Notes: a model not told the origin generated them from the letters alone. A DNA stretch of 64,000 nucleotides from Ochrobactrum quorumnocens (GCF_002278035.1 NZ_CP022603.1:1617501-1681500), one strand, 5' to 3'. Positions 41,052 through 48,829 are shown, numbered from the stretch's first letter. Program-made: numbers and translations.

Positions 41052-41122
41052 GGGCAAAACTTACCAAACCCCGCCTTGACTTGTCTGATGAATATGGCGG
41101 CAGAGTCACCGTGTCGCAGCAT

Positions 41123-41473
41123 TTAAACAGTCATAGGCGCTCGTGCTTCCACTGCACGGACACGTCGCCAGTCGAGCCCTGCAAACAACGCCTCAAACTG
41201 CGCATGGTTCAATGACATCAGCCCATCCCGGATCTCCGGCCAACTGAATGTATGGGCTTCCAAACGCTTATAAGCCAGCACCATACCTGTCCCATCCCAA
41301 TAGATCAGTTTTAACCGATCCGCTTTTCGCGAGCGGAACACGAATACAGTTCCAGTGAACGGGTCCTTTCGTAGTTCATTCTTAACGATGGCGGCAAGGC
41401 CGTCATGGCCTTTACGGAAATCGACAGGCTTTGTTGCCACCATGATTCGCACCCGATTGGAAGGAAAGATCAT
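41123..41473 (-). CDS. tnpB: IS66 accessory protein TnpB
   Basis: A 116-residue IS66 Orf2/TnpB protein with the diagnostic MVATKPVDFRKGHDGLAAIV and FVFRSRKADRLKLIYWDGTG motifs, followed by YKRLEAHTFSWP. It overlaps tnpA by 4 nt (ATGA), indicating translational coupling. It is intact. Confidence 0.95.
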   Translation of the reverse strand: MIFPSNRVRIMVATKPVDFRKGHDGLAAIVKNELRKDPFTGTVFVFRSRKADRLKLIYWDGTGMVLAYKRLEAHTFSWPEIRDGLMSLNHAQFEALFAGLDWRRVRAVEARAPMTV

Positions 41474-41856
41474 GATGGAGCCGCCAACCCACGCGCCACT
41501 GCAACAATACGGGCAACCGATGCACCCGCTTCAAGACGAACCGTCACTGGCCCGACGCATATCTCGGTGCGCCCCTGATCAGAGCAAGGTTGTTCCGTCA
41601 CTGGCTCGCTGATCACCAATCCTGCGAATTCTATTCCATCTTCAGGCGCGGGCAAAACCAGTCGGCCGCGCTTGGCCAAGGTTCGCCACATAGATAAACG
41701 GTTTGCCCGAACACCATAACGCTGCGCAACATCAACAACTCGAGCACCGGGTCGCAGAGTTTCCGAAACAAGCCGGGCCTTGAATTCCGGCGTCCATTTA
41801 TTGCTGCCCCCGCTGTTACTCTTCTCGGGGGTGAGAAACTCCACCGTAGGCCCCAT
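41470..41856 (-). CDS. tnpA: IS66 accessory protein TnpA
   Basis: A 128-residue IS66 TnpA with a helix-turn-helix of the transposase_8 type (WTPEFKARLVSETLRPGARV, then VAQRYGVRANRLSMWRTLAK). Its start lies 82 bp inside the right end of the element at 41938, leaving room for the promoter and terminal repeat. It is intact. Confidence 0.94.
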   Translation of the reverse strand: MGPTVEFLTPEKSNSGGSNKWTPEFKARLVSETLRPGARVVDVAQRYGVRANRLSMWRTLAKRGRLVLPAPEDGIEFAGLVISEPVTEQPCSDQGRTEICVGPVTVRLEAGASVARIVAVARGLAAPS

Positions 41857-41938
41857 GGGGAAACTCCTTCATCCATCCATGGAAAGCCCTTCGCAGTTCA
41901 AACCGCGGAGTACAACGTGGTGCTAAAACACCGGTTAC

Positions 41939-41946
41939 GACGGAGG
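41939..41946. repeat. 8-bp target site duplication, right copy
   Basis: GACGGAGG repeats 37703-37710 exactly and directly adjoins the right end of the IS66-family element. Confidence 0.85.
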
Positions 41947-42199
41947 TAAGAACGCGCAAGATATTTCAGACAAGCAGTTGCAGGCAGGCGTGGAATTGAA
42001 AAAATGCTCCGATCTTCTGGGCATTCTCGGTTACGAGTTGGTAGTTCGCACCGCAGGTATGGGAATGACTATTGAAGACATAGCGGGCAAAGAGCGCCGA
42101 CGCCGAGATCATGCCACTGACAGCCTTCGAGGATGTTTAGAGGTGCTGGCTGTCCGGTGGGGGTATTCAAACGCTAAGATTAGAGGGTGGGCGGCATGA
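41947..42199 (+). pseudogene. 3' part of the phage gene split by the IS66-family element
   Basis: The frame continues from the target duplication as KNAQDISDKQLQAGVELKKC, LGILGYELVVRTAGMGMTIE and CLEVLAVRWGYSNAKIRGWA to the stop at 42199. It completes the 136-residue protein begun at 37553. The C-terminus resembles helix-turn-helix-like tails of small Rhizobiales prophage proteins. Translation could restart only from internal codons. Confidence 0.8.
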
Positions 42200-42702
42200 A
42201 AGGCCCCGCCGGAGCGGGGCAGTCATCAAGCAGCTTCAAGCTCATGTATTTCTGCAAGTTCATCCTTAATCGCGGCAGCTTCCGTCTTAAGGTCATAGCT
42301 TGCTTGCATGTTCATCCAAAACTCCGGCGTAGTACGAAAGAATTTGGCAAGGCGCAATGCAGTATCAGGCGTCAAAGAGGTGTATTCTTTAGCCAAACGC
42401 TCGATACGAGTGCGCGGAACATTCAGTTCTTTGGCGAGTGCTCCGGCACTCATATTAAGCGGCACGAGATATTCTTCACGAAGGATTTCACCAGGATGAA
42501 CCGGGGGTAAAATACTGAGTGTCATAGGAACCTCCTATAGGTGTCCAACCGAGGATCAGTGATAATCAACAATCTCGACCTGTTCAGCGCCTGCGTCTGT
42601 CCAAACGAAGCAAACGCGCCACTGGTCGTTAATTCTGATTGAATGCTGTCCCTGACGATCCCCTTTGAGTGCCTCAAGCCGATTGCCGGGAGGAGACCGA
42701 AG
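42188..42702. repeat. higBA direct repeat, copy 2
   Basis: Near-identical to 26190-26704, offset exactly 15,998 bp. This copy belongs to a complete higBA operon; homology ends inside higB at the GAAG before 42703. Confidence 0.9.
42226..42525 (-). CDS. higA: HigA-family antitoxin
   Basis: A 99-residue HigA antitoxin with XRE helix-turn-helix (SAGALAKELNVPRTRIERL) and FFRTTPEFWMNMQASYDL. It is identical in sequence to the copy at 26228-26527. It follows higB by 30 nt with AGGAGG-like AGGTTCC context, neutralises HigB and represses the operon through palindromes at 42855-42908. Confidence 0.93.
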   Translation of the reverse strand: MTLSILPPVHPGEILREEYLVPLNMSAGALAKELNVPRTRIERLAKEYTSLTPDTALRLAKFFRTTPEFWMNMQASYDLKTEAAAIKDELAEIHELEAA

Positions 42703-42837
42703 ATCATCTAAAATAACAGCGCTTTCAATCATTGTGAGCTTGCGAATTGTCGACTTTAACAAATCAGCCGGAAACCCTTTAGGTGCCTTACCGCTGGCAA
42801 CGGTCTCTGTCATGGCATCTTTGTAAGACCGTATCAT
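42556..42837 (-). CDS. higB: HigB-family toxin
   Basis: A 93-residue RelE-superfamily toxin: IRSYKDAMTETVASGKAPKG at the N-terminus and the HigB-typical SPPGNRLEALKGDRQGQHSI and RINDQWRVCFVWTDAGAEQV with the catalytic RINDQWR region, ending EIVDYH. Likely a ribosome-dependent endoribonuclease. The ATG at 42837 has AGGAG 5 nt upstream; the frame extends to 42873 but runs through the operator. It is the only full higB in the window. Confidence 0.93.
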   Translation of the reverse strand: MIRSYKDAMTETVASGKAPKGFPADLLKSTIRKLTMIESAVILDDLRSPPGNRLEALKGDRQGQHSIRINDQWRVCFVWTDAGAEQVEIVDYH

Positions 42838-42854
42838 CGCAACTCCTATTGCCC

Positions 42855-42908
42855 GTATCATACGGTGATACAAATGGAAGTCAAGGGGATTGTATCACGA
42901 CGTGATAC
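42855..42908 (-). promoter_or_regulatory. Twin operator palindromes of higBA
   Basis: GTATCATACGGTGATAC (42855-42871) and GTATCACGACGTGATAC (42892-42908) are two 17-bp dyads sharing the arms GTATCA-n5-TGATAC, centred 37 bp apart upstream of higB. This is the expected layout for HigA or HigBA autorepression. The orphan copy at 26 kb lacks them. Confidence 0.78.
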
Positions 42909-43367
42909 TTATATTACGGATGCCGATTGAAGATCGAGGGGGCGAAGCCACTTTTTGAAGCGGGCAACCGTGGATAACCTGTGGAAATCACACTGGAAAC
43001 GCTGTGCAAAAATCGACGTGGCCAAATCAGTAACCAACTGATTTTGCTGCCTTTACCCATGATTTTAAATCAGCGGCGCAGAATTCTATCTTGCTGAAAT
43101 GGTGAAATAATCCCGTCCGATCTTGCGGTGATCAAGGTCGGATGAAGTCGTACTGCACCACTCTTGCAAAAGCTAAAATGCCCGGACAATTAGGGCAGGA
43201 GGTTATTTGTCGGTGGTGAGCGTAGCCGGGAGTCGAGGGCTACTCGTCACCGGGTTTATCGTGGGCTGCACCACGCTTTTTACTTAACAGCAAAAGGTCC
43301 CTTTTTAGTTCTGGGTGTCAATCGGAACGGAATATTGGGTCTGACGCATTTTTGATGACGATTTCTT
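42909..43367. other. Intergenic stretch in the prophage remnant
   Basis: No gene is supported. GTGGATAACCTGTGG near 42969 and GGTGAGCG...TACTCGTCACC (43217-43252) are visible secondary-structure elements without assigned role. Confidence 0.45.
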
Positions 43368-43610
43368 TCACATTGCGCCGATCAACCGTGCCTGAAGAAG
43401 ATCCAGCTTGGCACGCCCATACATTTGCCTTTTAACGAGCTTCAGCTTGTTGATCTGCCCTTCGACCTGGCCGTTCGACCAAGGTTCGGTGATGGCGGCG
43501 GACACCGCTGCCTTGTCTTTCAGTATCCCGTTGGCGAAGGGGGCAAACAGACTGTCGCGTGCATCAGCGATCCACGGGTCGAGTTCTGTCTTGGCCTTCA
43601 TTCGGATCAT
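43368..43610 (-). pseudogene. ISL3-family transposase, C-terminal remnant
   Basis: An 80-codon fragment with the ISL3 (DDE_Tnp_ISL3) C-terminal signature EPWSNGQVEGQINKLKLVKR QMYGRAKLDLLQARL. The catalytic N-terminal two-thirds are absent. It ends 13 bp from a phage gene. Confidence 0.85.
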
Positions 43611-43623
43611 TGTTTGGAAACGA

Positions 43624-44418
43624 TCAATTAGATTGCGAGCTTGGATCTGCGAGAAAGAATGCAGTCACTTCGCCGGAAGCTTGTTTTGGCCTGTTACTCA
43701 TCAGTGACTTGTGAATTTGATCGAAGCCGTAAGCGGCACGAGCCAACGCCTTTCTTGCCGCCGCGAGTTGGGTTTCGAGGGTTTTGAGATGTCGATATTC
43801 TTTTAACGCCTCTTGCGCATTCGTATGCTCTGGCAGGTTACACTCAGCTTGGTAAAAGCCAGCGGCGTAGGCGATGTTGTCCATCTCGTTACGACTAACC
43901 TCCAGCTCCTTAACCCGCGCAGTCAGCGCCGCGTTGTCGGCTCGCAGCTTAACAAGCTCCTGACACGCCAAATCCATCAGGGCATATGCTTCCGGCTGAT
44001 ACCCAGTGATACCCGCTCCGATTATCTTCATCCACTTATCAAGTTCGCCTTCAAACCGAAGACGCTCTTGCTCGACCTTCGCCGCAATGATGTCCTCGGC
44101 CTGCGGTCGGGTGACGACTTCGGTAAAATCAGGCACGTCCTTCTCTGAGAACTCAGCCGCAGTTCTGCCTTTCACACCGCGCAAAATCCCGGCGCGGCCA
44201 ACCGTCTCCAACCCTTCGACCGGCGCGACGGGGCGGGTGAAGGGGCTTTGAATGAAGCCTCGCGACATACCGTATTCTAGTGCCTTCAAGGTGTGTTCAA
44301 TGACTGCCCTTTTCGGTGCTGGCTCGCATGGCGTACCATCACGAGGACAAATGCCATCCTCGTCAGCGCAGTCACGGCAGTGACCGCCATAACGCATGAC
44401 GTAATCAATCGTCTGCAT
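43624..44418 (-). CDS. Phage-type hypothetical protein with coiled coil
   Basis: A 264-residue protein. The N-terminus has a cysteine cluster (GGHCRDCADEDGICPRDG, then PCEP) that could bind zinc; residues about 160-190 form a coiled coil (LRADNAALTARVKELEVSRN), and residues about 200-250 another helical stretch. It starts at ATG 44418 (GGAGG 6 nt upstream), 12 nt inside the preceding gene. It is the last of three coupled phage genes. Function is unknown. Confidence 0.7.
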   Translation of the reverse strand: MQTIDYVMRYGGHCRDCADEDGICPRDGTPCEPAPKRAVIEHTLKALEYGMSRGFIQSPFTRPVAPVEGLETVGRAGILRGVKGRTAAEFSEKDVPDFTEVVTRPQAEDIIAAKVEQERLRFEGELDKWMKIIGAGITGYQPEAYALMDLACQELVKLRADNAALTARVKELEVSRNEMDNIAYAAGFYQAECNLPEHTNAQEALKEYRHLKTLETQLAAARKALARAAYGFDQIHKSLMSNRPKQASGEVTAFFLADPSSQSN

Positions 44419-44614
44419 CGCTGCCTCCATTCGGGCGGGGGGCTTTCATTTGTGCGTGTAGCGATCTGATTGTCGTGCACTGTTCGCCGGGTACGCAATG
44501 GCCACCTGTGACCCCGCATCCGAGGCCAGCCATTGACCAATCTGTGGGTCTGGGGTTGACGGAATATTGAACTTCACAAACCGTCTCAAAACTTGGGTGA
44601 TTTGGGTTTCTCAT
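44405..44614 (-). CDS. Small cysteine-containing phage-type protein
   Basis: A 69-residue protein with a CGVTGGHCVPGEQC cluster. Its ATG overlaps the TGA of the upstream gene (ATGA at 44611-44614), and its end overlaps the start of the next gene, which strongly supports that it is translated. Family not recognised. Confidence 0.6.
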   Translation of the reverse strand: MRNPNHPSFETVCEVQYSVNPRPTDWSMAGLGCGVTGGHCVPGEQCTTIRSLHAQMKAPRPNGGSDADD

Positions 44615-45246
44615 TTTGAGGCTCCTGGAGCTTCCCGATATTCCAGAATGTCCGGCTTCTCACCGCCGTTAAAAAGCCAGTTGTATTCCGCCGCTTCGTA
44701 ATCGGCGTGGTGCTTCCACTGGTGTTTACGGATAGACAATTCCCGGCCGCCAGACTTGATCATGACAAAATAGTCAGTGCCGGAAGAAGTTTTCATTTCA
44801 CCAACATAAGCCTTGCACCCATCCGCAACCATTTTACCGGCGTCGGCAATATGGTCCGCTATAGGCTGAGACGACAGGGCGCGGAGAGCCTCGTAAACCT
44901 CAAATGCGCCCTGCTGATAGATTGAGCTTGTGCTGTCTACAGATGCTTCGCCGTAGTAGTGACCATTCTCGGAAACATCGAAGGCAATCTTCGCCGCTTC
45001 CTCCAAAGCCTGCGCACGCGGGGATGGTTCCGAAACCGGAGCGGCATAGACAGGGCTGATTTTTTGCCAGCGAGGGTTGTTCTTTTCAAATCCCCACTCG
45101 ACTTGCTGCACCTCAACAACCTGTGTCAGCCCGGTTTCTTCATGCTGAAACAAATAGCCGATAGGTTCTTCAGCGAGGGATGGTTTATTGCGCAGCCTGT
45201 CTAATTCTTCACGATCTTCAGCCCATGCTTTCCATCCGCTGAGCAT
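44611..45246 (-). CDS. Phage-type hypothetical protein
   Basis: A 211-residue protein with a helical N-terminus (MLSGWKAWAEDREELDRLRN), a beta-rich domain (EEPIGYLFQHEETGLTQVVE) of the kind found in small rhizobial prophage proteins, and a helical middle (SIYQQGAFEVYEALRAL). Coding sense continues upstream of the ATG (RPATAENLRAE) into sequence shared with the divergent truncated phage gene, so a deletion junction may lie at 45247-45290. First of a coupled three-gene set. Confidence 0.65.
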   Translation of the reverse strand: MLSGWKAWAEDREELDRLRNKPSLAEEPIGYLFQHEETGLTQVVEVQQVEWGFEKNNPRWQKISPVYAAPVSEPSPRAQALEEAAKIAFDVSENGHYYGEASVDSTSSIYQQGAFEVYEALRALSSQPIADHIADAGKMVADGCKAYVGEMKTSSGTDYFVMIKSGGRELSIRKHQWKHHADYEAAEYNWLFNGGEKPDILEYREAPGASK

Positions 45247-45285
45247 TTCAGCACGAAGGTTCTCGGCTGTTGCCGGTCTAATATC

Positions 45286-46095
45286 TTGGATGAAGCGGTA
45301 CGCGACGAACAGCAGCTTCGGAAGATGCTGACGCAGCAGAACCAGTCAAGCGTTGCGAACTATCTGACATACGGCGACGAAAAAGCCGAGCAGGCCATGA
45401 AGGGTGTTCTGGCCTCCCGCGATCCGGCAGCATCGATCGATGAGCTGATTACGTTTGTCGGCGATGCGCCCAAAGCGGTAGAAGGCGCGCGAAAGGTCTT
45501 TTGGGATATCATGCAGGGTAAGAGCCGTGCAGGAGGCCGAACGACCGCGGACATCAATGGCGCGCAGCCCTGGTCGCCTCAAGCGCTGTCTGACTTCCTC
45601 GATAATCCGACCAATGCTGCTGTGGCAGAACGCCTGTACCGCGAAAATCCAGAGCATCTGACACGCATTCGGGAAATTTCCGACGCGTTGAAAGGCGTTG
45701 ATACCCGCAACGCAGCCAAAGCGCCAAATTCGTCCGGTACGGCGCAGGGCATGTCCAGTCAGTTGCTCACGCCAGAAGCGCTCCAGAGCCGCGCCTACGC
45801 GTACATGAGCGGTCGTATCAGCGGTACGTTCCTTGTGACTTCTATCGCGTCGGTGCTTGTTCGTCGGGGCGTCCGTAAGGCGCAGGAGCAAGGCTATCAA
45901 CGTATGATGGACGACATTCTGACGAACGCTGACACTGCGGCCTTGATGATGAAAGCCAATAACCCGGCAAATCGTCAGGCGCTGGCGAAAAAGGCTAAGG
46001 GTTGGTACGGCGCAGAGGCCAGCTCGATCCTGAACGCCTTGAGCGCTGATGACAGCGACGAGGATAACGACGCGGTTATGCGGGAGGATAAATAA
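45286..46095 (+). pseudogene. C-terminal fragment of a large phage virion-associated protein
   Basis: The frame is open upstream of the TTG at 45286 (SNILDEAVRDEQQ) without a proper start, then runs 269 codons: QAMKGVLASRDPAASIDELI, LDNPTNAAVAERLYRENPEH, and a hydrophobic/basic YMSGRISGTFLVTSIASVLV. This resembles the C-terminal end of long internal virion or transglycosylase-type proteins of Rhizobiales prophages. Its stop overlaps the start of the peptidase gene (TAATG), as in an operon. Confidence 0.6.
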
Positions 46096-46817
46096 TGGCC
46101 GATTTCAGCCGCTACACTAGTTCGCTCCACCCGAACATTCGTGACGTTGCGTCGGCCTTCCTTGCGGAAGCATACGCTGCCGGACTAGACCCGCGCGTCC
46201 AGGAAGGCTACCGCTCAATTGATCGCCAGAACCAGCTTTATGCACAAGGCCGAACAGCACCGGGCGCTATCGTCACGAAAGCCCGTGGCGGCCAGTCCAA
46301 CCATAACTACGGTGTGGCCTTTGACGTTGTGCCTGGCGCATTGCTCGGCACTAAGAACTGGTCACCGGAAGACGCGCGGTGGTCGCAGCTCGGCCAGCTT
46401 GGGGCGAAGCACGGTTTGGAGTGGGGCGGTAACTGGAAGTTTGTCGATAAGCCGCACTTCCAGATGCAAGGGGCTAACTGGCGCAAGCTGCAGAACGATC
46501 CAGCGTTTGCAAAGTACAATCCTAGCGGATCGGCCCCGACCGCACCGGCCACGCCGGCAGGCGCACCGGGCGGTTTGGCCGATATGATGGTCGCGCAGCA
46601 AATGCCCGCAGCGTCTGCCGTCATGCCAGGTGGCGCGGCAGGATCGCTTACTCCAGGCGCTCCGGCTGCCGATCCTTCATCGATGTTACTAGGGGATATC
46701 GCTTCGATGTTTGTGCAAAACCAGCAGCAACGTCAGGAGCAACGCAAGGAAGAACAGGCCGCCGAACAGATCCGGCGTCAGGCCCTGTTCGGCAGTATCG
46801 GGAGTATGTTCGGCTAA
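46095..46817 (+). CDS. M15-family peptidase (phage endolysin-like)
   Basis: A 240-residue protein. Residues 1-140 are an M15 (VanY/L-alanyl-D-glutamate) peptidase domain with zinc-binding SNHNYGVAFDVV (His and Asp) and KPHFQM (second His), preceded by GLDPRVQEGYRSIDRQNQLY. Residues about 145-240 are Ala/Pro/Gly-rich with a Gln/Glu/Arg tail (QQQRQEQRKEEQAAEQIRRQ). No signal peptide. It should cut peptidoglycan stem peptides during phage entry or lysis. Appears intact, the last gene before attR. Confidence 0.85.
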   Translation: MADFSRYTSSLHPNIRDVASAFLAEAYAAGLDPRVQEGYRSIDRQNQLYAQGRTAPGAIVTKARGGQSNHNYGVAFDVVPGALLGTKNWSPEDARWSQLGQLGAKHGLEWGGNWKFVDKPHFQMQGANWRKLQNDPAFAKYNPSGSAPTAPATPAGAPGGLADMMVAQQMPAASAVMPGGAAGSLTPGAPAADPSSMLLGDIASMFVQNQQQRQEQRKEEQAAEQIRRQALFGSIGSMFG

Positions 46818-46921
46818 AATGGGTGCGCGCGATGTGCGCCCCATATGACGCCCCATAGGGTGTATGTTGGGCAGTAGGCCATCTGTAGGTCAGGCCGAAT
46901 TATACAATGATTACCGTGGGT

Positions 46922-46972
46922 TCGAATGGTGGGCGTAACAGGGATTGAACCTGTGACCCCTACAATGTCAAT
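46922..46972 (-). repeat. attR: 51-bp repeat inside tRNA-Val
   Basis: Identical to 36182-36232. It covers the 3' part of the intact tRNA-Val gene, so integration kept the tRNA functional. Confidence 0.9.
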
Positions 46973-47001
46973 GTAGTGCTCTCCCGCTGAGCTATACGCC
47001 C
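46927..47001 (-). tRNA. tRNA-Val (anticodon GAC)
   Basis: A 75-nt cloverleaf starting GGGCGTATAGCTCAGC and ending in the T arm GGTTCAATCC, acceptor ACGCCCA and an encoded CCA. The anticodon loop TTGACAT sits in the stem CTACA/TGTAG, giving GAC. It is the attachment site of the element to its left. Confidence 0.95.
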
Positions 47002-47115
47002 ATTCGATGTGGCGCATACACCATATCGCGTTGCGCCCGTCAATGCCCTTTTTTAAAGTTTATTCGTCTTTGCTGTTGAATAGCTTATCGAGTACCGGGA
47101 AAGCTGCTGGTCGCC

Positions 47116-47478
47116 TTACGCGGCGATCAGCATTTTTTCGATTTCATTCACCAAATCACGCAGGTGGAATGGCTTCGAAAGCACTTTTGCATCGCGCGGC
47201 GCGTCCGAATCGGGGTTCAGCGCGACAGCTGCAAAGCCGGTAATGAACATGATCTTGAGGTCTGGATCGATCTCGGTCGCACGACGCGCCAGCTCGATGC
47301 CATCCATCTCCGGCATGACAATATCGGTCAGCAGCAGCGAAAAAGGTTCTTCGCGCAGCCTTTCATAGGCGCTGGCGCCATTGTCGAAATGGGTGACGTG
47401 ATAGCCCGCTTTTTCCAGTGCTTTCACGAGGAAGCGACGCATATCGTTGTCGTCTTCAGCTAGCAGAATTCTTTTCAT
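47116..47478 (-). CDS. cpdR: CpdR-type single-domain response regulator
   Basis: A 120-residue receiver-only protein: acidic pocket LAEDDNDM, phospho-acceptor Asp52 in LLTDIVMPEMDG, Thr in FITGFAA and Lys in LSKPFHL. It closely matches alphaproteobacterial CpdR, which in its dephosphorylated state directs the ClpXP protease to cell-cycle proteins and is phosphorylated through the CckA-ChpT relay. Length and C-terminus (EIEKMLIAA) are family typical. Confidence 0.92.
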   Translation of the reverse strand: MKRILLAEDDNDMRRFLVKALEKAGYHVTHFDNGASAYERLREEPFSLLLTDIVMPEMDGIELARRATEIDPDLKIMFITGFAAVALNPDSDAPRDAKVLSKPFHLRDLVNEIEKMLIAA

Positions 47479-47790
47479 TGGTCCGTCCGAATTTCATGTC
47501 GTTCGTTCGCGCATTTCGGCACAGGTAACGACTCAGCTCTCGCACTAGAAAACGCGTTTTTGGTAAATATGAAATGAATGCTCTCGCAAATGTTAATTGT
47601 TATGGCCACTGTTTGGCAACAAGCTGTTATGTGTTACAGCTTTTCACAGTTTTGCGGGCTGGTCCATAGAGGGAGTGGCGGGCTCTGCAATTTCGGATAT
47701 TGTGTCTGGCCGGACTGACATAAGACCCTGCTTTTAAAGCAGAACTACCATATGGCCGGTTAAAAAAAGACAGTCGAGACGGGTTGAAGT
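47479..47790. other. Divergent promoter region of cpdR and the amidohydrolase gene
   Basis: About 310 bp without a gene. It is AT-rich near 47560-47600. I see no perfect terminator or repeat; promoters for both flanking genes must lie here. Confidence 0.45.
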
Positions 47791-48681
47791 ATGAGTCTGG
47801 AACGTGATTTTCATCTGATGCCCCCTTACGAGGTCTGCGCGCCTGCGCAGCAGCGAATTCCCTTCGTTTTTAATTCACCTCATAGCGGACGCGCCTATCC
47901 AAAATCGTTTCTTGAAGAATCACGGCTCGACTCACTGGCTATCCGATACTCGGAAGATTGCTATGTTGACGAGCTTTTTGCAGACGCGCCGCGTCTAGGC
48001 GCACCTTTGCTCAAAGCGCATTTTCCACGCGCTTTTCTCGATGTGAATCGCGAGCCTTTTGAACTTGATCCACGTATGTTCGTGGAGCCGCTGCCACCTT
48101 TCGTAAATAGCCAGTCTGCACGCGTGGCGGGCGGTCTGGGGACCATTCCGAGGCTGGTTGGCGAAGGTCAGCTTATTTATTCGGGGCGCATATCGCTGCA
48201 GGAAGCATTCTATCGGATCGAAGACCTTTATAAGCCATATCACAATACGCTCGACGCTCTGTTGCAGACGACCCATGATCGTTTTGGCTATTCCGTTCTT
48301 ATCGATTGCCATTCCATGCCGGGTGGCACACGATCGGGCGATATTGGTGGTCGGCCTGATTTCATCATTGGCGATCGTTTTGGCCGCTCTTGCAGTGAAC
48401 AGTTGACGCAAGCGGCTATCGAGCTGCTTCAGGGGCTCGGCTATACGGTTGCGCACAATAAGCCATATGCAGGCGGCTTCATCACCGAGCACTATGGCAG
48501 GCCTGCAACAGCTTGCTATGCCTTGCAGATCGAGATCAATCGCAGTCTCTATATGAATGAACAGAGCTTGCAGAAGCTGGCTGGCTTCAATGCGCTTTGT
48601 GCGGACCTTTATCAGTTCCTGAGCGATCTGACGTCGCTGCCAGACGAGCTTCTGGTCGTGCCGCCGCTTGCGGCTGAATAG
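47791..48681 (+). CDS. N-formylglutamate amidohydrolase family protein
   Basis: A 296-residue FGase-family protein: PFVFNSPHSGRAYPKSFLEE (metal ligands), LLKAHFPRAFLDVNREPFEL, LIDCHSMPGGTRSGD and YALQIEINRSLYMNE. The family hydrolyses N-formyl-L-glutamate at the end of histidine degradation; members outside hut operons, like this one, may act on other N-acylated amino acids. No hut gene is adjacent. Confidence 0.9.
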   Translation: MSLERDFHLMPPYEVCAPAQQRIPFVFNSPHSGRAYPKSFLEESRLDSLAIRYSEDCYVDELFADAPRLGAPLLKAHFPRAFLDVNREPFELDPRMFVEPLPPFVNSQSARVAGGLGTIPRLVGEGQLIYSGRISLQEAFYRIEDLYKPYHNTLDALLQTTHDRFGYSVLIDCHSMPGGTRSGDIGGRPDFIIGDRFGRSCSEQLTQAAIELLQGLGYTVAHNKPYAGGFITEHYGRPATACYALQIEINRSLYMNEQSLQKLAGFNALCADLYQFLSDLTSLPDELLVVPPLAAE

Positions 48682-48735
48682 CCGCCTCGCACTTTTCATC
48701 TTCAGCTAAATGCGAAAATCTATAATCAACTAAAG

Positions 48736-48823
48736 ATAAAAAGAGCCGCGCTCCAATGAAGAAAGCGCGGCCAAAGACTAGGGAGGAAATGCCCCGAAAG
48801 GCATCGACAGGATAGCCTGTCTG
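48736..48823 (-). ncRNA. Candidate trans-acting small RNA with CCUCCC loop
   Basis: On the minus strand, downstream of a good sigma-70-type promoter, the expected transcript begins near 48823. It can fold a first hairpin GACAGG-CTAT-CCTGTC, a second ATGCC-TTTCG-GGCAT, then exposes TTCCTCCCTAG (anti-Shine-Dalgarno), and ends in a terminator GCCGCGCT/AGCGCGGC followed by CTCTTTTT. This is the layout of alphaproteobacterial Hfq-dependent sRNAs (alpha-r families such as MmgR/AbcR). No ORF is needed to explain the strand. Confidence 0.75.
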
Positions 48824-48829
48824 ACCTTT

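Larger units (their letters stand above)
37711..41938. mobile_element. IS66-family element with two passenger genes (4,228 bp)
   Basis: The ends read inward GAAAGCGGTGTTT (left, 37711) and GTAACCGGTGTTT (right, from 41938), matching at 11 of 13 positions, and are bounded by the 8-bp duplication GACGGAGG. Inside, on the minus strand, are tnpA (41470), tnpB (41123) and tnpC (39513), all full length. The left third holds an NmrA-type oxidoreductase and an HxlR regulator, which are not part of ordinary IS66 elements (about 2.5 kb). The whole unit thus looks like one transposable cargo carrier. Confidence 0.85.
36182..46972. mobile_element. Integrated element in tRNA-Val (prophage remnant, about 10.7 kb)
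   Basis: The region between the 51-bp att repeats (36182-36232 and 46922-46972) has an integrase at its left end, small phage-type genes, a coupled phage gene cluster at 43624-45246, and a truncated phage protein plus an M15 endopeptidase at its right end. It was later invaded by an IS66-family element and an ISL3-type element. Structural and replication genes are missing, so it is a remnant. Confidence 0.85.
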
